NCBI GenBank assembly: GCA_032719365.1
Contig: CM064861.1
Location: forward strand, 78,674,863-78,738,862
DNA: 64,000 bases
From: Prinsepia uniflora
Lineage: Eukaryota; Streptophyta; Magnoliopsida; Rosales; Rosaceae
Direction: 5' to 3'
In this document: positions 48,658-61,520 of the stretch, piece by piece
How the letters are laid out: each line of letters starts with the position of its first letter
How positions within the stretch are numbered: position 1 is the stretch's first letter
Notes under the pieces: generated by a model
Told to the model about the DNA's origin: nothing
Database searches by the model: none
Seen by the model: the letters and a program-made list of their open reading frames with translations, nothing else
Program-made: the position numbers and the translations under genes

Positions 48658-50540
48658 ATGAAGCATCTAGTCTAGACTGAATGGACATTAAACTTCAAGA
48701 ACTTCTTGGGAGGCAACCCAATGACGGAGAAGTTGAGAAGCCATCAAACGGAGATTTTCTTTCTTTACCCTTCACTCTCTTTACTTTAATTACCTTTTAT
48801 CTTTATTACTTTATTTTCGTACATCAATTCTCCTTACTTAAATTCTATGCTTTCACTTTCATACATTGAGGACAATGTTAGATTTAAGTGTGGGGGAGAG
48901 ATTTACAACTTTATTGAGTCTTATTTTAAAAATCAAAGAAAAAATTCGAAAGAAAATGTGTTTTAGTTTTTAGTCTTTTTTTAACTTAGTGTTTTAATGA
49001 GTCTTAGGATGCCCTTTAACCTGTCAATGATAAGAATGATGGATAAATGAAAACAACATGGCTAAAATATGATCACTACAATTTGAATTCATTTGTTAAT
49101 GCTTTATGATTAAATGTTTATGACTTGTAGTGGATGATGCATGATAAACTGGTACATAACGAGCATGTTAAGATTTGTATGAATCATATGAACCCTATGT
49201 GAGCTTTAGAGACTTATATACTTCTTTGTTGAGTGATTCATAGGAGTTCTTTGTTTAAATTGATATACATATGCCTCATAACTGCTTACCATAGCTTTTA
49301 ATGAACTCCAGAGTACTAGAACTTATTCTATGTGATTTTCAAAGCTTTTAAGTCAATAAACTCTCTGATTTTGGACATGATTAAGGCAATAGGGTTAATA
49401 CCACTTATCCAAATATCCAAGCCCTATATGACCACACAAGTGTTATCCCTCTAGTTTAATTCACTTTGAGCCTACATTAAGCTTTTCTTTCATCACCCTA
49501 AGCATCTCTTCACATAAGCCTAGTATAAGGCATCATTTACCCTTGTTCCTTGGACTTGGTTGAAGAACATAAAGATGGTGTGAGATACAAGAAAGTGATT
49601 TAATGAATGAAGACTTATATGTAAGTGTAGGGAATGACTTTTCTCGAACTATGTTGTTATTCATTGCATTACCTCTCAAAAGAAAAAAAAAATTGATGAA
49701 AAAGAAAATACAATCAAGAACAAAAGTTCTATGAGGTACTGAATTTGAGTTTTGAGCTAAGTCTCTATGCTTGTGATTTGGAACAATGAATATTAGAAGC
49801 CTATATGATGAATTTTGGCCTCTTGCCCTAATTACAAGTTCAAAAGAGGTTGATAATGAAGATTAAGGCCCAACAAGTTAATACTTGGCCTATGACTGTG
49901 GAAGACACTTATGTCTATGTAATGAAGACTTTGGTTGAGTCCTGGAACAAAATTTAACAGCACTATCCTAAAAATCCATGCCTCTACACCTAGCCCTATT
50001 ACAACCTTCAAATTAAGACCTTATGATCCTTAAGATGAGTAAATTTTGATTAGTTGAGTCTATTACTTGAGTAAGCATATGGTTTTGGTTCATTTGTGCA
50101 AATTTGTTTACTATCTTATGGTTTATGTTTGAAATTTTTATGAAGTTACTCACTTTCTTTTATGTGAGCATCTTTCTCACATACCTTGAGCGCAAACACA
50201 AACCCTATACACATTGAGTGAAATTATGAGTGCATATCCCTTGTGAGTTGATTCATACTTGTTTTATTCATGTTGAGATATATTTCACCAAGTTTACTTA
50301 TAGTCTTACTTTTCAAGGCATTTTGTTATGATGTATTAACTTTTAAATTCCATATGTTATATAGCTTCTTAGTGTAAATCTTTGAGGTCATACTTCTGTT
50401 GATACAATTTGAGACAAATGGTTAAGAGCTTAGTAGTTTTTGATTTCCAGAAAAAGAAAAAGAAAGAAATTGTGTGCTTCAAAGTCTTAGTTTGTTTTGG
50501 TATTTGTTAGGGACTAGTAAAGTCTAAGTGTGAGGGTATT
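48658..50540 (+). other. Athila-like 3' non-coding region with two purine tracts
   Basis: No env-like frame survives. AAGTGTGGGGGAGAG at about 48888-48902 is a polypurine-type tract soon after integrase, and CTAAGTGTGAGGGTATT directly before the 3' LTR (about 50524-50540) is the likely plus-strand primer. Confidence 0.7.
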
Positions 50541-52073
50541 TGATAAGCCTTAAATTAAACATCATTTTATACCTTTTATGCTTATCTTTTAATGTTTAAA
50601 TACCAAAAATTGTAGAAAAAAATATATTTTGTGAGAATTATGAAGAATTGGATAAAGCTCGGAATTACGAGAATTTTGGCGAAAGAATCACCTCAATCAG
50701 AGTTATATTGAAGAAGTTATGATTGAAATAAAGGAGGCCACCAAAACATACTCAAGATTTCGATAGGGGGCTACTGAATCCCCATAAACAGCCCAACAAG
50801 GCATTCAGCCAGGCACAACTGAACCTCTCTACCCCTTCCTCGGCATGCGTGTACCGAAGATGTCACCCGCAACTCGGCGCACATTCCTGACTTCGCTGCC
50901 TTCTCCATAGGCGTTTACCGATTGTTTTACTCTAGCCTCCATGCGCGTTGAATGCCAATTTTCAGCACTCATTTCGGTTGGCGGCTATCGAATTGCGTGC
51001 CAAGCTTCAGCAGCTTCCTATTGAGCCGATTCCTGTTCAATTCCAACAAGCATTTTCCTTCCTTTTTAAAGAAAATTGTCCATTTTAATTAGGAGTTATT
51101 TTCTCTTTTTAAATTAGGAGTTTTTATTACTTTTTTAATTAAATTTTGTATTTATTCTTTCATTAGAATTTAGAATACCTTTTACCTTTAGGATTTTAAT
51201 TTAATTAGTTTATAACTTTTTCTTTTAGAATTAAATTGTGAACTCCTATTTATTTGGAGATTAATTTTCTCCTATAAATAGAGATGCTTAGACTAATTGT
51301 AAAAGGTCGCCCATTTTTGTACCAAAGCTCTGCTTAACCAAATTTTTCTTTTCAATATTTTCAAGATTTTAAGTGTAAGAATAATTACACCATACTTCAT
51401 TTTCTACACCTTCATTCGTGACTAAGTTGAGGAGCCCTCTCTTGTGTCACCAAAGAGTGTCAAATCACTTCGTATCCATAGGGAGCCCCGAAGAAAAAAA
51501 GTGTAACACGGCCTCTTTACCTTGTAGTTATTTCTTATGCTTGAATATTGGCTATATGAATTGATTTCTAACAATATTCTTGGTTTTATGATTTTTATTG
51601 GTTCAATATTCTATGTGTTCTATGATTCTAGTTTTTGTTATGTTTGTGTGTTCGCGCTTAATGCTTGACTAGATATAGAGAGCCTCGAGTCTAGGTCATT
51701 GAAAGTGTCGTTGGGAGCTCCGGGCACGTACTTAAGAGAATATGCAAGTAACTCGTAAGGCTAGAATTAGAGGATTTCATAGGTTGAAATTAATAGAATT
51801 CATGAATGAGTTAGGTTAAAGATGAGTTGGCCATGTAAATAATAGATTATGTTAGTTTAGATTAGTTAATCACTTAGGATAATAGAAACAATCAACTACC
51901 CTCGTAATTAATTAATCAAACAATAATCATGCTTAGGTATCCTCAATTCCCAATTAAGAACAATCTCTACTTATCAATGCTACAATCTACAAAAAAGGGT
52001 TTTAATTCGCATATGTTTTTATTAAGTGTTGAGTGTGACTGTGTTTATTTTAATGCTTAGGTTTAGAGTATCA
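50541..52073 (+). repeat. 3' LTR of the Athila-like element
   Basis: TGATAAGCCTTAAATT...GAGTATCA, 1533 bp, matches the 5' LTR throughout, with many single-base differences. Confidence 0.92.
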
Positions 52074-52219
52074 GAAACCAAGTAAATCCAAAATGCGCAC
52101 GATTACAAGAAAACAAAACCATATTGAACCATATAATAATACCATCACTTGTATGAATATAATCAAGTAACCATACAAAGTCAACATCATATCTTGACAA
52201 ACCCATCCTTGATTCCTGC

Positions 52220-52560
52220 CACATCATCATATCACAAAGCCACTCAGGGATACATCATCTGAGGGCCCACCTAGTGATACAACACCCGAGTGTCCAATCG
52301 CATATCATACTGCACTACCGGTAGCCCCATTATCAACATATAACCACTTAGGGACTATGGAGCCCGGCTCGACTTCCAAGTGGCCAACAACAGTGTCTGG
52401 GTGTCAACCATGCAACTCAACCACTCAGTGATATAGCGTCCAAATGGTCATCTAGGGATACATCATCTGGAAGTCAATCTCATACCATAACCATTCAGGG
52501 ATACATCATCCGAATGGCCGCCTAGGGATACAACATCTAAGTATCCCCCTACAATCTGGC
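52220..52560. repeat. Tandem-repeat block of copy F
   Basis: Degenerate units with CACTCAGGGATACATCATCTGAG-like sequence, each about 35-45 bases. It sits where copies A and B have TCTTTAAA repeats. Confidence 0.7.
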
Positions 52561-54113
52561 ATCTCGAGAAGGGTTTCCACATCACATCACATATATATAT
52601 CATACCAGAATCCAAAGTATCTAGAATTACATAATCAAAACACGCATAAACTCCATTTCCATAAATCAAACCAAATTCAAAAACCCGAATCAAATAGCAA
52701 AACCCAGGCCTAAGCCTCATTCACAAATAATCAAAACATCTCATAAAACGAACCATTTAAATGAACCATAAAGTCATGTCAAAATTCCAATTGATCAATC
52801 ATCATCAAAATCATATAAACATAGCATAACAAGTATAAAACCATCTTCCAAACTCAGTAATAGTCCAGAGCACAATCAAACCAATTTCCTCGCGAAACGT
52901 GCCAAATTGTAATTTCCCGTAATATCATAAAAAATCCATAAAATCTGTATAAATTTTGATTAATCCAATAGCACCAAAATCGTTGCAAAATTCATTTCGG
53001 GTATGAAACCAATTCTCCCAGTCCAATATCAAGCCGGAACACAATATAGAAAATTCCTCGTAAAATCTGCAATAAGTAATTATCGTAAAATCACCAAAAC
53101 TCATGTAAAATCATGTAACCCTGAATCAAAATGCCAAAAAGTAAATCACATTTTAACTCATATAAAATCATATAAATATGCATGCATAGGGTTTAAGAAA
53201 ACGAAAGTCCACTCACACGTACCGTACGCGCAGTCGAACCGCATTCTAGGCTTTCCGGTAAAATCTGAGAATATCATCTCCTGCCAAAAATCACTTCTAA
53301 GGGTCACTAATCATCTCAATTGACTCACATATTAATCCCATAATTTTTGGGGATTTTTAAACATATTAAAGAGGACCGTAAACTTTTAGACAGTTAAAAC
53401 TGCTCCGAGACGATGTTCAATCGCCTCGAAAATTGTACCTTTAGACTCGTAGGATCGAGAACTAGAATTTTCGTGTTGACCACAATTCGAAAAGAAGCAC
53501 CACATGCCCCCCAGCGCGCAATTTCCTTCTATGTGCGTGAAACCCACGCGCGCTACAGTGTCATCCCTAACCTCTGGCTAGACCTAGTTTACAATAATCC
53601 GGGTAGCCCGACCCGGCGACCTTAACCCAGCTCAAAATCCTATTTTTCTTCACCGTTTTCCTTCGTTCTAGCATCTAATTTCATCTAAATTCAGTATACA
53701 TAGGATCTGTAATAAAAAAATGAGTGAAAACTCACCTTGAAGGTCGACTTTGAGCCCATGATCTTCGGCTCTGTTTTCTCCTTGTTGTTCCTCAGCCTTC
53801 CCATGAATCAAATGCTGTGTTTTCAAGCTCTATGTGATCGTATGGTTTCTAGAAAGCTAATAGGAAGCCTAGCTTCACGTCTCCATTATAAAAACTCGAA
53901 GGTGGAAATCTCTCACCCCACGAGTGAGTTTCGGGTCTAAGGTTTCTGTAGGTATCTCACCTTCACAACACCACCACGACGTTCCTCTCATCACAATCTT
54001 TATGTTCCTCTCTTCCCCTTTCATTTTCTAGCCTTCCCTCACTCCCTCCTAGTTTTTCTCTCTCGATTCACCGTTTTTCATGGGTTCGGCCCATGGCCAC
54101 TGAACCAATACTC

Positions 54114-54259
<146 letters not shown>

Positions 54260-54643
54260 AAGGGTTCTAGAGTTTGACACCCACATCAATATATGGGGTG
54301 GCAAGTCGGTGAGAGAAGCCAAAATATCATAGGCTTCTAGAGTTTGACACTTATCCCTATTTAATAGGCCCTTAAAAATGACCAAAATGGCCTTGGTGGC
54401 AACATTTCCAAAATACCCTTAAGGGTTCTTAACCCGAAACAACCTCAAACAACCTCCGATATTGAGGTGTCCCCCTTTAATGAACTCAGCATTTTGAGAC
54501 CATCGCAACGGTCTTCTCGAAATTCTCAAAGGAGGTTTGTAGAAAAAAGTCAACATTTGTACTTTTTTCAAAGGTAAAATCGTCTTTTAACTTCAATTTT
54601 TCCCAAATTTACGTTTCATCGGGATTCGGGCCGTTACACTTAG

Positions 54644-55192
54644 CACTATACCCTTTGTGTGTAAGATAGTTTACACAATCTGGGTTGATAACGTAGTCTT
54701 GGTAAAGAAACCTTCTGGCACTTGGTGCATATGCATCGACTTCATCAACATGAACAAGTTAATGCCTGAAGGATAATTTCTCCTTACCAAAGATATTCCA
54801 ACTGGTCGATGCCATAGCAGGTCGTGAACTCTTAATTTTTATGGAAGCATACTCAACGATCTTTATGCTCCTAATTGACCAAATCCACATCATTATTCGA
54901 ACTAACAAAGGCATCTACTAATACAACGTAATGTCATTTGGCCTGAAGAATGCTGGTGCCACCTACCAAATCCTAATGAACTTTTTGTTTGTCGACCAGA
55001 TAAGCAAGCGCATGAAAGTGTACGTCAATGGCATTCTCATCAAGAGCAAGACCACTAACTAGCACATCCACAACCTCACATGGACGTTTGAGGTCCTAAA
55101 GAAGTACAAAATGCACCTAAACCAACCAGGTGTGTCTTTGCCGTACATTAAGAAAAATTCTTAGGCTTCATGATCAACCAGTGAGGCATAGA
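54644..55192 (+). pseudogene. Tat-like Ty3/gypsy remnant, RT part
   Basis: Continues the remnant ending at 33355. Frames read WVDNVVLVKKPSGTWCICID, then KNAGATYQ-like pieces and KVYVNGILIKSKT, the site of the catalytic YVDD. Both aspartates are lost (NG), and there are many stops and frame changes. It is cut at 55192 by the next element. Confidence 0.75.
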
Positions 55193-57978
55193 TGACAGGA
55201 CCCATCCCAATCCCCCCGGGATTAGTGCGGGATGACCCTGCTCCCGTCTGACACGAAGTGTCAGACAAGGGATATTTTCGTCCTTTGCCCTCCCGGGCTA
55301 TCAGAGTACGCCAGGATCCGGAGGAGGTATGTGATATCTCGGTCTCTGCTACAGTCCACATCCGATGTCAACTTGAAGGGCAATCAAAACATTAAAAACT
55401 GTGAGTGGACAAAACAAAAGTTGATAAAACATTTAATAAGGAAGACATTTGTATCCTCCACTAAAAAGCATGCATGCATTCGAAAACCATTTATCCAAAA
55501 CAAACCATATGTGGGACTAAGCCCAAAGCAGATATAAACCAAGGTCGAAAGGACCACAATGAAAACGACCATACGGGCCACTGCCCAAATCCTGTGCACA
55601 CCTGTACACACCACATATCATATATCATATATCCATCACATACATATATATAAGTCACACAACCAATCCTGTCACGGTATCCAAAGCTACGCGCGCGCTA
55701 CCCGGGTCTCAATCCGAGTCATCTCAAAGTCAAGATCAATGTCCGTAGACCACTGACCCTACCCGAGGTAATAGTAATAATAGCCTTCCTGAGAGTAAGG
55801 AACCCAACTGGGGGGTGACTCCACTCAGTCGGTGCTCCGTGACTACTCCGGGGTCCACCCAGGCCAACGACCCTCCCCGGAGGAGATAGTAGAACATGTA
55901 AAGGAAGGTAGACGAACATATATATACATAACATAAACATTCATGACCGGTTCCCCTGAACCGTCATGATCCATAATATCCATAATCAGGTAACATGCCG
56001 GTTCCCATAAACCGTCATGTACCGTAATAACCAACAAGGGTTCATGCCGGTTCCCATAAACCGTCATGAACCATGATACCATAACAAGGGTTCATGCCGG
56101 TTCCCATAAACCGTCATGAACCTGGGAATCCATTTAAGGTTCCCTGACCTGAAATCAAAACTGTAAAGTGACTGGGTCTCGTACCCGAACATAGGACACC
56201 AACTGGGCACCGTGCCCGGAATCTGAGGTCATATGCCTGAGACAAAACCAAATGGGTCTCATACCCGAGTTTATCATTTTGAAATCCAAATTCAGTTCAT
56301 TTAAATCAATAAAGAAATATAGACCCGTATAAGCACCGTATAAGGCCGAAACCTTGAAATACGTGCTTATACGTAACCACATACAAATGCACCCATGGCA
56401 TCATCAAACAAGTAAATAAACATATAATAAACATTTATGCATGCACCAATTTAGAAAACAAGGTCCACTCACAGACCGTCCGAGCTGCCGCCTCGATTTG
56501 CGTGCCATACGGCTCCCCGAGCCGATCACCGTCACCGGGACTCCCAAACCTGTCCAAATCGTAATAGAAGGTTACTAACTACTTAATTAACCTCCTACCA
56601 AAGCCCCGTAATTTTCCCGTATTTTTAACTATTTTTAATCCCGAACCTAAACCTTCCGATGCCCCGAAACATATCGAGACGGTGTCCGATCGACACGAAA
56701 CCAGTCTCAAAATGTTCGTTACATCGAATAGATGATTTCATATGTTGGACACATCCCCAGAAACCCCACCACGCGCTGCCACGCGCCGCCCAAAGGCCCC
56801 TGCGCGTGGGCTCACGCGCCGGTGAACAGTGCGTCGTTCCCAGCGATCGAACCGGTCTGGGCCGGCCGGTCCGGTCCGACCTCTGCAACTGGACCGGCGT
56901 AACCGGTCCAGGCCTTCTTCTCCCTCATTTTTGGTCCGATTTCCTCCATTCCAATTCCTAAATTCCTATTTTCTCATTTCCAATCTATCCTAATCAAGAA
57001 AACTAGGAAAACCCCCACAAAACCCGTCCGTCCAAATCTCCCCTAATCGGTCCAATTTTTCCGATTGCACCCAGGGCTGCTCAGCCCTTCACCGCCGTCC
57101 AAACCACCCTCTATGCCTTCCTACAACCTCAATAAACTCATCCCAATCATTAGAACTCAGCCCTAACACCTAAAACTCGAAAATGAAATTTGAAGGTAAA
57201 ATTTTTACCTTCGCGGGTCCACGACCACCGTGCACGGCGGCCCCCGATCTCGCCACCATCCAGTCCGTCCTGGCCTCCTCTCTCACTCTCTGTTCTCTCC
57301 AGGAGTATTTGGGATTAAGGGTTTGGTGTTTGGATCGCACAGAGGAGAGGAATGAGATCGGGTTTGGTTGGAGGGAAAAATGGAAAATGGATGCACGGTG
57401 AATGGTTGGATGCATGTATGTGGAATGGTAGCCAGTGGATGGGTGACAAGTGTCACTCATCCATTGGTTGCTGAAAAGTAGTTGAGCCCACTAAAGACAA
57501 ATGGTCCTCGTAAAACGTGTCGCCGGGAATAGTATCCCGAAACTTTCGTGAACCGTAACTTCGCCGTCGAACGTCCGAATTCGACGTGCCGCCTGTCTAC
57601 GGATTCGTATCGTCCTTATCTACGTAACGGTCTTCGGCCCTCGGCCATCGGACCTCCTGGTCAAAAAGTCAACTTTTGACCTCCTATTCACCCAAATTAC
57701 CAAAATGCCCTTGGGCTTCCGAACGTCATAACTTCTTCTACGGACGTCAGAATTGAACGTGCCACCTGTCTACGAACTCGTGACGTCACGAACTACGTCA
57801 CGGTCATTGGTCAAAGTCCCTTTGACCGCCCGATCGAAAAGTCAACGTTTTACCACCACCAGGGGCAAAACGGTCATTCCGCATCGTTCATCCGATTTCG
57901 CTCTACTAATCACAGATTAGCCTCACTAATCGTGATTAGTCACTAATCAAATCATGAAATTCGGGACGGGTCGTTACA
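55193..57978 (-). repeat. LTR C (3' LTR of the LARD-like element)
   Basis: 2786 bp. Cassette motifs: GTGAGTGGAC at 55401-55410, GCATGCATGCATTC near 55468, a hairpin repeat block at about 55940-56122, TATGCATGCACC near 56436 and GTCCACTCAC at 56463-56472. The bases before it, ATAGA (55188-55192), are the expected left target duplication. Confidence 0.93.
55940..56122. repeat. Hairpin minisatellite of LTR C
   Basis: Four units of about 45-55 bases, each with ATGCCGGTTCCCATAAACCG (first unit ATGACCGGTTCCCCTGAACC) followed by TCATG. CGGTT and AACCG pair, so each unit can form a small stem-loop. Confidence 0.9.
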
Positions 57979-58774
57979 ACCTTCCCTCCTTAATTAATTT
58001 CGTCCTCGAAATTCCAACCGACCAAATCTAACCGTGCTTCCCTCCTTAATTTAGTTTCATTCTCGAAACTCCAATTATCCTGATTCCACATCCAGCTCGT
58101 GGAAAGTAGAATCAACCTCGGAACACGTATACACTCGTACACCAACTAACCAGAGTAATACGTACTCGTCCGCACCCAGACGTACCCCTAACACTCATGT
58201 CGTATCGACTACACTCGACCACTTCGAATGACAGTAGCCATATGCTCCGAATCGACACCACTTGTCAAATCGATGATTCCTTTCTCAAACGCTAATCTAT
58301 CCTAGCGTCTGCTCCCACCGGGAGTCACTAGACCTCACTGACCGATCCACGCTGACACCTTCGATAACTGTCACCACTTGACAGTCGTCAGTCGCAAACT
58401 GATATGACACGCACTCGTGGTTACACTAACCACAAGCATTGCACTCGACCTGTGTGTAACTAGACCCATTAGAAATACCATGACCCAATGCACAGTATCC
58501 AATGCCTAGTTCACGACCTCGACTAATCCAGTGGTATCGGATCCAATCCGACTACCAACACGCTCACCAACGTACTACCGGTATAACCTATATACCGTCA
58601 CTAGGCACCACAAGTATGCCCAGCATTGTACCTCGAACAACGTACAAGGTACATACATCTACACATCAATCAGCCTACACCCATATAGGTTGTAGCCGAT
58701 CACGTTTCTACTATGGAGTCCATTTGTCCAATCCAGTACTAGACAAATTGAAACTCCGACCCATTATCTATTCC

Positions 58775-59065
58775 CCAAATCCAAATCCGAAATTTCGCGA
58801 GAAATCCCGAATCCAAACCCAGAAATCATATCCATAATCATGTCCAAATTCGAATCCGAAATCATCATTCCGTAAACTAGTATTAGGAATAACCATTCCG
58901 AACCCAAATCCATAAAAGAAAATCTATAGTCAAGCTCTAGAATCAAATCCTGAATCGTCACCCAGAATCCGATTCCAAAACCCAAATACAGAAATCCTCT
59001 TTCAAGTTCCAAAATCAAATCCTGAATCGTCATCCAGAAATCTGATTCCGAAACCTGAAATTTCG
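58775..59065. repeat. LTR-like segment inside the LARD-like internal region
   Basis: TCCCGAATCCAAACCCAGAA, CATCATTCCGTAA, GGAATAACCATT and GAATCGTCA-like motifs follow the same order and orientation as 46120-46320 in copy B (and about 37810-37960 in A). LTRs C and D do not contain this part. Confidence 0.75.
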
Positions 59066-61506
59066 TTCACGTCTACCGAGACGTACCATAATCGAACCTA
59101 TCGGTTACCTGCTTAACCGATTACCACATTACCATCGATTGACTTCATAGGGAAGCCAATCCCAACATCAACACATCTAAGGCCGACCATATCCGACCAC
59201 GTCGGAAAACTACTCATCGGACAACTACTCAGGTGAGTAATAAGCCATATGGGATTTACCTCGAAAAGAAGTTCAGTCCCAACATGCTCCACTCAACATC
59301 CAAGTAAGAGTGATAAACTCTCCACCTATCTGGATCATCAAGATCACGATCCAGATCCACCACTACGTCAAACGACTATAGACGTCACGATCGAGACTGT
59401 GGGTCCTCCCCAATCACCTCGTATCGATCCTTGGCATTCCACCTAGGAAAATCCAAAGATGATCCAACACGATGACATCAAAACTCATCCTACGTGAATG
59501 CGACCAAAACTTGCTGCATTCACCACGTCACGTAAACCAACATCGTCTGCCACCAAGCAGAAAATGAGAAATCTCAGTCACCTAAGTTCGATATACTCAT
59601 CTCCTCCTGATGGTCCAGAACAAATCCCGGGTCCACCAACCAATACACAATCAGTGTACGAGTGGCAACCAACAACATCTATATCATCAACGTCATCTAC
59701 CATCATCAATCATGGTAGAATCCGAGAAGTCACCCAAAATGACCTCGAGTTATCCAATACTAATGCGGAAAACCCGCATTCGATTTGTCACCTCAATCGC
59801 AACCTCTTGTGATTTCGAAGTTCCAACTACGTCGGAAACAACATACTCGAACATCAACCACGTGTCCCCGTTAGACTGGTTATGGACACATGCCCATTTA
59901 CGACCGTATATGTACATCCAAAAGGATGTCAATTCATCCTAGCCTGATGTACCACTCTACTGAAAAGTCACAACAGACCCCTGCAGTGATCTGCAGTCAA
60001 ATCTCTGCAAACCACCATATCTAACCAATTCTGACCAACTCCGGCCAACACTGACCAACTGGTCGCTAGTCCCCCATGACCGTACTCGATCCTCACGTCT
60101 CAACTACCGTTGGATCCTATCCAGTCCGTCACTATCCGTGATTCACTCCCGAACCACAGATACCAATCATAAGTCCATCACGCCGGAGTCACATCCCGAC
60201 GCGTAACTCACCGTCCTCACAATCACCGGCACCAGCACCAGCACTAGTACCAGTACACCAACGCATTATCACCTGCACTGGTATCAACACACAGGCATCC
60301 ACACTAGTAGCAGCACACTAACACCAGTATCAGTATCAGCACACCGTGTGCAAACTGACAATCCTGGATCTCCGCTCATACCAAGCGACGATCGCGTACC
60401 TCTGCTCGTATAGGAGAAACGCTGCCTCCCTCGTACCCGACAACTCAGGGTACAGTTACCCTGACAGCTCATGCGAGAAAAGGAAAACGTTGCCCGAACG
60501 TCCCCGATTCCCAACAATCGTAACTACAACCACTCTCGGTAGTAGTGCCTGCCCCACACTCGTGCAGACCTAACTACCAGGCACCGCTATCGAGACCCCG
60601 CATCCAACAGAATCACTCGCCCGTACCAAATACTCCGTATCCCCGCTCCGGAATTCCATCGACAAGTACCAACCCTGGTAACTTGTCCAACAATCTCTAT
60701 CCTGTCGTAACTTGACTAAACCATTATCGTCTACCAGGTCATCCACGACCTTAGTTGCACTAACCCACAACTAAGTAGCACGACAACCAACTCGGTCTAA
60801 CCGATACGTACAACCCTGACTGCGAAGTGCAGTCCCAACACAAGCTGACATGACTAGACCGACTACCGAATCCAAATCCGAATAGTCGTCAAAGTCACAC
60901 CACTCGCCAACTCCCATTTCCGAACTATACCCACCAAGGTAGGGTTCCAAAATCACACCTAGGGTCACTCTGAACCCAACTGCGAAAAGCAGTAAAATCC
61001 ACGATCTGACCGACCCCGCGGTCCCGACATCGTAAAGACGACAATCCAATCCTACCGTAAGTCCAACCAGAATTCCTCGAATCTGGCTGCCAACTACCAT
61101 AAGTTCAACCAGAGTTCCCCGAACTCGACTACTAACCGCCAACAGTAGTAAACCCATCTAACTCAACCAATCCGACCATCGGATGGTCACAACACCAAAT
61201 CAGTCGTCGAAACCGATCCTATGGCATCGTGAAAAACGACCCAAACTATCCGTCTCATGATCAAAACGTTAACGTACAGTTACGTCATCCCTTCTGTAGG
61301 GTCACACACTGTCAACCCTGACAGAACTATGGCAACCCCGGCATCTAGTGCCGAACCAAGACATATCACGACTCCATCCTACTAACTATCGTACTGGCAC
61401 CCTAACTATCAGGTTGACCATGGACTGCAGCCCCTTGAGATATCACATCCTCGACTTGCGTACATACTCCAAAAGCTGCACGGTTGCTCGAATAGAGACA
61501 ACCCCG

Positions 61507-61518
61507 CTCTGATACCAC
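61507..61518 (-). other. Primer binding site (tRNA-Met type) of the LARD-like element
   Basis: On the minus strand TGGTATCAGAGC lies three bases inside the end of LTR D. It is the standard complement of the initiator tRNA-Met 3' end. Confidence 0.9.
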
Positions 61519-61520
61519 GT

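Larger units (their letters stand above)
33670..52073 (+). mobile_element. Athila-like Ty3/gypsy retrotransposon with two nested solo LTRs
   Basis: The element starts TGATAAGTCTTG and ends TTTAGAGTATCA, flanked by GAAAC on both sides (33665-33669 and 52074-52078). Its parts are a 1539-bp 5' LTR, a tRNA-Asp-type PBS, a leader, gag, protease, RT, RNase H and integrase (all on the plus strand, all with stops), a long non-coding 3' region, a polypurine tract and a 1533-bp 3' LTR. Without the nested elements A and B it is about 11.9 kb, an Athila-like size. The two LTRs differ at several percent of positions (about 28 in the first 345 by eye), so it is clearly older than the element at 55193. Confidence 0.92.
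57979..61520 (-). other. Internal region of the LARD-like element, no gag-pol
   Basis: No retroviral domain was seen in any frame; the longest frame (minus 61157-60771, 128 codons) matches nothing I know. At the left end the polypurine context is duplicated (CTTCCCTCCT at 57981 and 58037, each followed by a TCCTCGAAATTCC-like or TTCTCGAAACTCC sequence). At about 58775-59065 there is a segment similar to the LTR of copies A and B. CACCAG/CACTAG-type short repeats lie at about 60225-60350. Confidence 0.75.

Noticed and set aside
55940..56122. CRISPR-like array
   Set aside because: Few units with unequal spacers in a plant LTR, no cas genes; an LTR minisatellite explains it.
60771..61157. Possible novel 128-codon gene in the LARD-like internal region
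   Set aside because: No familiar motif and low complexity (Val/Leu/Gly-rich); length is not unusual for chance in GC-balanced repeat DNA.
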